The position numbers and the translations under genes are program-made. The notes below the pieces were generated by a model that was not told the DNA's origin, did no database searches, and was given only the letters and a program-made list of their open reading frames with translations. This document shows, piece by piece, positions 13,974 to 16,710 of a stretch of 16,710 nt of DNA. This DNA is from JBIOUF01 sp044866695 (lineage in GTDB: Bacteria > Actinomycetota > Actinomycetes > Propionibacteriales > Nocardioidaceae), in the NCBI GenBank assembly GCA_044866695.1, contig JBIOUF010000039.1:1-16710 (forward strand), given 5' to 3'. How positions within the stretch are numbered: position 1 is the stretch's first letter; each line of letters opens with the position of its first letter.

Positions 13974-15539
13974 ATGACCCTCACCTCCAACACCAGCACT
14001 GCGGAAAGCACCCGGGGCACCGCGGCCGACGCCGAGGCGACCGCCGGCTCCAGGCACAGCGTGCGCCGAGTGCACGCCGGCGACGCCCCCGCGGCCACTC
14101 TCACGCTCCCCACCCTGGGCGTGTTCATCGCGGGGGAGTTCCGCGAGACCGAGTCGGACCAACGCTTCGACGTGGTCGACCCCTGCACGGGTGAGCTGAT
14201 CGCGGCGATTCCGGAGGGGACCGCCGCAGACGTCGACGCCGCCGTCTCCGCGGCCCGTGCGGCCCAGCCCGGATGGGGCCAGATGGTCCCCAAGCTGCGT
14301 TCGGAGGCCCTCCACCGGATCGCCGACCGGGTCAGCGAGCACGCCGACGAGCTGGCCCACATCGAGTCGCTGAACACCGGCAAGCCCGTCTCGGTCGCCC
14401 AGGACGACGTCGCCGGCACCATCGACACCTTCCGGTTCATGGCCGGCGCACTCCGGGCACCGGCCTCCATGGCAGCCGGCACCTACGCCGAGGGCCACCT
14501 GTCGCTGATCCTGCGTGAACCGCTGGGCGTCGTGGGCGTGGTCACACCTTGGAACTACCCACTGCTGATGGCCGCCTGGAAGCTGGCTCCGATCCTCGCC
14601 GCGGGCAACACCGCGGTCCTCAAGCCGTCGGAGCAGACCCCCCTGACCACGCTGAAGCTCGCTGAGATCCTGGCCGACATACTTCCTCCCGGCGCCCTCA
14701 ACGTCGTCGCCGGCCGCGGGCCCGTCGTCGGTGCCCGGCTCGCCGAACACCCCGACATCGACATGATCGCCCTGACCGGGTCGGTGAGAAGCGGCCGCGC
14801 GGTCGCGGCCGCGGCCGCCCAGTCGCTGAAGCGAGTCCACCTGGAGCTGGGTGGCAAAGCACCGGTGGTGATCCTGCCCGACGCCGACCTGGCGGCCGCA
14901 GCCGCCGGCCTACGCGTGGCAGGCTTCTGGAACTCCGGTCAGGAGTGCGGCGCAGCGTGCCGCGTCCTGGTGCACGAGTCGGTAGCCCAGCAGTTCACCG
15001 ACCTGCTGGTCGACGAGGTCTCCTCCCTGGTGGTCGGAGAGCCTCGCTCCGGCGACGACGTCGAGGTGGGCCCGATGGTCTCCCGGGATCACTACGACCG
15101 CGTCCTGGGCTACCTCGAGCGTGCCCAGGCCCAGGGCATCCGAGCCGCGGTCGGAGGCGGAGCACTCGACGGGCAGGGGTTCTTCATCGCCCCGACGGTC
15201 CTGGTCGACGTCCCTGCGGGTGCCGAGTGTGCACGCGAGGAGATCTTCGGCCCCGTCATCACCGTGGAGACCTACACCGACGAAGAGGAGGCGGTCAGGC
15301 GCGCCAACGAGCTGCCGTACGGGCTGTCCGCCTCGGTCTGGACCAACGACGCCCGCCGCAGCCATGACCTGGCGGCACGCCTCGACTCAGGCACGGTGTG
15401 GGTCAACTGCCATCTCGTGCTCGCAAACGAGGTCCCCTGGGGCGGGTTCAAGGGCTCCGGCTACGGCCGAGACCTGTCGCTGTACGCGCTCGACGACTAC
15501 TCGCGAACCAAGCACGTCATGCACAGCGCGACCAGCTGA
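13974..15539 (+). CDS. Aldehyde dehydrogenase, aminobutyraldehyde/betaine-aldehyde type (PatD-like)
   Basis: A 521-residue NAD(P)-dependent aldehyde dehydrogenase. Seen: the TPWNYP block with N194, LKPSE with K217 (cofactor), LTGS (267-270), the general base in LELGGK (E291), and the nucleophile in NSGQECGAACR (C325). The motif GQ-x-C-x-AACR is typical of the gamma-aminobutyraldehyde dehydrogenase group (PatD/YdcW), which also includes enzymes for other omega-amino and trimethylammonio aldehydes. It would oxidise the aldehyde made by the amine oxidase or the lyase to a carboxylic acid. Compared with the usual roughly 475 residues, it carries about 45 extra low-complexity N-terminal residues (Thr/Ala/Ser-rich). 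The real start may be downstream, though AAAGGG precedes ATG 13974. It is separated by 28 and 29 bp from its neighbours, as in an operon. Confidence 0.87.
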   Translation: MTLTSNTSTAESTRGTAADAEATAGSRHSVRRVHAGDAPAATLTLPTLGVFIAGEFRETESDQRFDVVDPCTGELIAAIPEGTAADVDAAVSAARAAQPGWGQMVPKLRSEALHRIADRVSEHADELAHIESLNTGKPVSVAQDDVAGTIDTFRFMAGALRAPASMAAGTYAEGHLSLILREPLGVVGVVTPWNYPLLMAAWKLAPILAAGNTAVLKPSEQTPLTTLKLAEILADILPPGALNVVAGRGPVVGARLAEHPDIDMIALTGSVRSGRAVAAAAAQSLKRVHLELGGKAPVVILPDADLAAAAAGLRVAGFWNSGQECGAACRVLVHESVAQQFTDLLVDEVSSLVVGEPRSGDDVEVGPMVSRDHYDRVLGYLERAQAQGIRAAVGGGALDGQGFFIAPTVLVDVPAGAECAREEIFGPVITVETYTDEEEAVRRANELPYGLSASVWTNDARRSHDLAARLDSGTVWVNCHLVLANEVPWGGFKGSGYGRDLSLYALDDYSRTKHVMHSATS

Positions 15540-15568
15540 GCGACCATCCGGAACCGAGAGGAAACGAA

Positions 15569-16486
15569 ATGACGAAGCGACACCTGAAGTTGGCGGTGCG
15601 GCTCCTCGTGGCCGTCACGGCACTCGCCATGGTCGGCGCCGGCTGCTCTAGCAGTGACGATGGCGGGGGTAGCGGTGGTGATGACAAGAACATCTCGATC
15701 GGCGTGATCCAGGGATGGAGCGACACTGTCGCCACCGCGTACCTGTACAAGAACCTCTTGGAGAACAACGGCTACACGGTCGACATCAAGGAGCTCGCGG
15801 ACATTGCGCCGATCTACGCGGGCCTCGCTGGCGGCGACATGGACGTCCTGGGGTCCTCGTGGTACGAGCGCACGCAGGCGGCCTACTGGGACGAGTACAA
15901 GGACGACCTCGAGGACCTGGGCACGTGGTATGACAACGCGATCAACTTCCTGGCCGTGCCCACCTACTCCGACGTCCAGTCCATCGCTGACCTTCCCAGC
16001 CACGCCGACGAGTTCGACGGCAAGGTCACCGGCATCGAGCCGGGCGCCGGTCTGACCAAGCTGACCAAGGACAACGCCTTCCCGGACTACGGTCTCGACA
16101 AGGACTTCAAGCTGGTGCTGTCCTCGACGCCCGCCATGCTCACCGAGCTCAAGAAGGCCACCGACGCCAAGGAACCCATCGTGGTCACCCTGTGGAAGCC
16201 GTTCTGGGCCAACCAGTCCTTCCCGGTCCGGCCGCTGGAGGACCCGGAGAAGGCCTACGGCGACCCTGAAGGCGCGCACACCGTCGCCCGCAAGGGGTTC
16301 TCCGAGGACTACCCCGACGTCGCCGAGATGATGTCGCACCTGAAGTTCACCGACGAGCAGTACGGCACGCTGGAGGACACCATCGTCAACAAGTACGAGC
16401 CGGGCCAGGAGGAGGAGGCCGTCCAGGACTGGCTGGACAAGAACCCCGACTTCGCGCCACCCCTCGAGAAGTACCTGAAGAACTGA
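15569..16486 (+). CDS. Glycine betaine/quaternary amine ABC transporter substrate-binding lipoprotein (OpuAC/ProX-like)
   Basis: A 305-residue secreted lipoprotein. The N-terminus has basic residues and a hydrophobic stretch ending in MVGAGC, with lipidation expected at C26, and is followed by a Ser/Asp/Gly linker. The mature part fits the OpuAC fold: IGVIQGWSDTVATAYLYKN (W50), DVLGSSWYERTQ (W98), EPGAGLTKLTK, and the late block VTLWKPFWANQ (W209, W213). Several tryptophans form the aromatic box that holds a trimethylammonium group in this family, so the ligand is probably glycine betaine, proline betaine, choline, carnitine or a relative. The start at 15569 has GAGAGGAAACGAA upstream. It follows the aldehyde dehydrogenase by 29 bp and precedes the transporter ATPase, so uptake and catabolism appear to share a transcript. 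Confidence 0.9.
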   Translation: MTKRHLKLAVRLLVAVTALAMVGAGCSSSDDGGGSGGDDKNISIGVIQGWSDTVATAYLYKNLLENNGYTVDIKELADIAPIYAGLAGGDMDVLGSSWYERTQAAYWDEYKDDLEDLGTWYDNAINFLAVPTYSDVQSIADLPSHADEFDGKVTGIEPGAGLTKLTKDNAFPDYGLDKDFKLVLSSTPAMLTELKKATDAKEPIVVTLWKPFWANQSFPVRPLEDPEKAYGDPEGAHTVARKGFSEDYPDVAEMMSHLKFTDEQYGTLEDTIVNKYEPGQEEEAVQDWLDKNPDFAPPLEKYLKN

Positions 16487-16495
16487 CGTCACCCG

Positions 16496-16531
16496 GTGCG
16501 GTGCCCACCGCGTCATCGATGGGCGCCGCAC
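16496..16531 (+). other. Stem-loop between substrate-binding protein and ATPase genes
   Basis: Left arm GTGCGGTGCCCA (16496-16507) and right arm TGGGCGCCGCAC (16520-16531) pair over 12 bp with one G-U, around a 12-nt loop. No T-tract follows, so a classic Rho-independent terminator is not indicated. In operons where the binding protein is needed in excess over the membrane parts, such hairpins protect or attenuate the mRNA; that role is inferred here. Confidence 0.6.
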
Positions 16532-16583
16532 GGTCCCCGAACCAGCAGCAGCCACAAAACTGACCCGGCAGGGGTGATCAGCA

Positions 16584-16710
16584 ATGCTCGCGATTGAGGC
16601 GAACAGCACCTACATGGTGTTCGGTAAGCGACCCGAGCGGGCCGTGGAGCGTTTGAAGGAGGGTGCGACGCGGGAGGAGCTGCATAAGGAGGGCACGACT
16701 GCGGCGGTGA
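16584..16710 (+). CDS. Quaternary amine ABC transporter ATP-binding protein, N-terminal part (ProV/OpuAA-like)
   Basis: The first 42 codons of a gene cut by the window end. The translation begins MLAIEANSTYMVFGKRPERA and continues VERLKEGATREELHKEGTTA. This is the N-terminal pattern of ProV/OpuAA ATPases ('V-x-K-x-FG..P.ra...l..G.s..e') before the Walker A motif, which lies outside the window. These proteins energise the uptake of glycine betaine and similar osmolytes and often carry C-terminal CBS domains. The ATG at 16584 is the start because the in-frame neighbours are closed and GGGG lies about ten bases upstream. It follows the binding protein after 97 bp containing a stem-loop. Confidence 0.82.
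   Translation, partial: MLAIEANSTYMVFGKRPERAVERLKEGATREELHKEGTTAAV

Noticed and set aside
13064..14482. A 472-codon minus-strand open frame across the second dapA-like gene and the aldehyde dehydrogenase
   Set aside because: It spans two clear plus-strand genes and their intergenic gap and has no family signature.

Overview
The base composition (very high G+C, G/C-ending codons), the strong Shine-Dalgarno sites and the gene families point to a high-GC actinobacterium. I cannot name the genus from the sequence. The window reads as an accessory catabolic region for methylated or quaternary amines and amino alcohols. It is rich in regulators and pseudogene remnants.

Left end (1-2355): a remnant of the N-terminal nuclease domain of a type I restriction HsdR subunit (minus strand, running off the edge). 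Then come a SRPBCC-family protein, a small PRC-barrel-like protein of unknown role, and an IclR regulator interrupted by one in-frame amber codon. Positions 190-456 and 1344-1560 hold no gene I can support.

Centre (2380-10650): on the plus strand, an APH-fold kinase is followed by an AGXT2L-type class III PLP enzyme. This is the gene pair of amino-alcohol kinase / O-phospho-amine phospho-lyase pathways. Facing it on the minus strand are a DapA-family aldolase/lyase and two tandem, closely related FadR-type GntR repressors. Further right are the broken remains of a glycine betaine monooxygenase (gbcA C-terminal part, gbcB N-terminal part), followed by an intact DgcA/N-methylproline-demethylase-like FMN/Fe-S/FAD enzyme. 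Four 23-bp sites of one design (TGCAGA-11 nt-TCTGCA, with the FadR-family core GT-N3-AC) lie upstream of the kinase, gntR, the dapA-like gene and the demethylase. Three of them sit just downstream of -35/-10-like elements. I infer that these genes form one local regulon controlled by the tandem GntR proteins.

Right end (10689-16710): a third GntR regulator is divergent from a plus-strand operon of flavin amine oxidase, a second DapA-like lyase, a PatD-like (aminobutyraldehyde/betaine-aldehyde type) dehydrogenase, a glycine-betaine-type substrate-binding lipoprotein, and the first 42 codons of the matching ProV-type ATPase. A 12-bp stem-loop lies between the last two.

Together the genes suggest uptake of a betaine-like compound, oxidative N-demethylation or deamination, generation and oxidation of aldehydes, and retro-aldol or deamination steps. 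The actual substrate is not given by the sequence.
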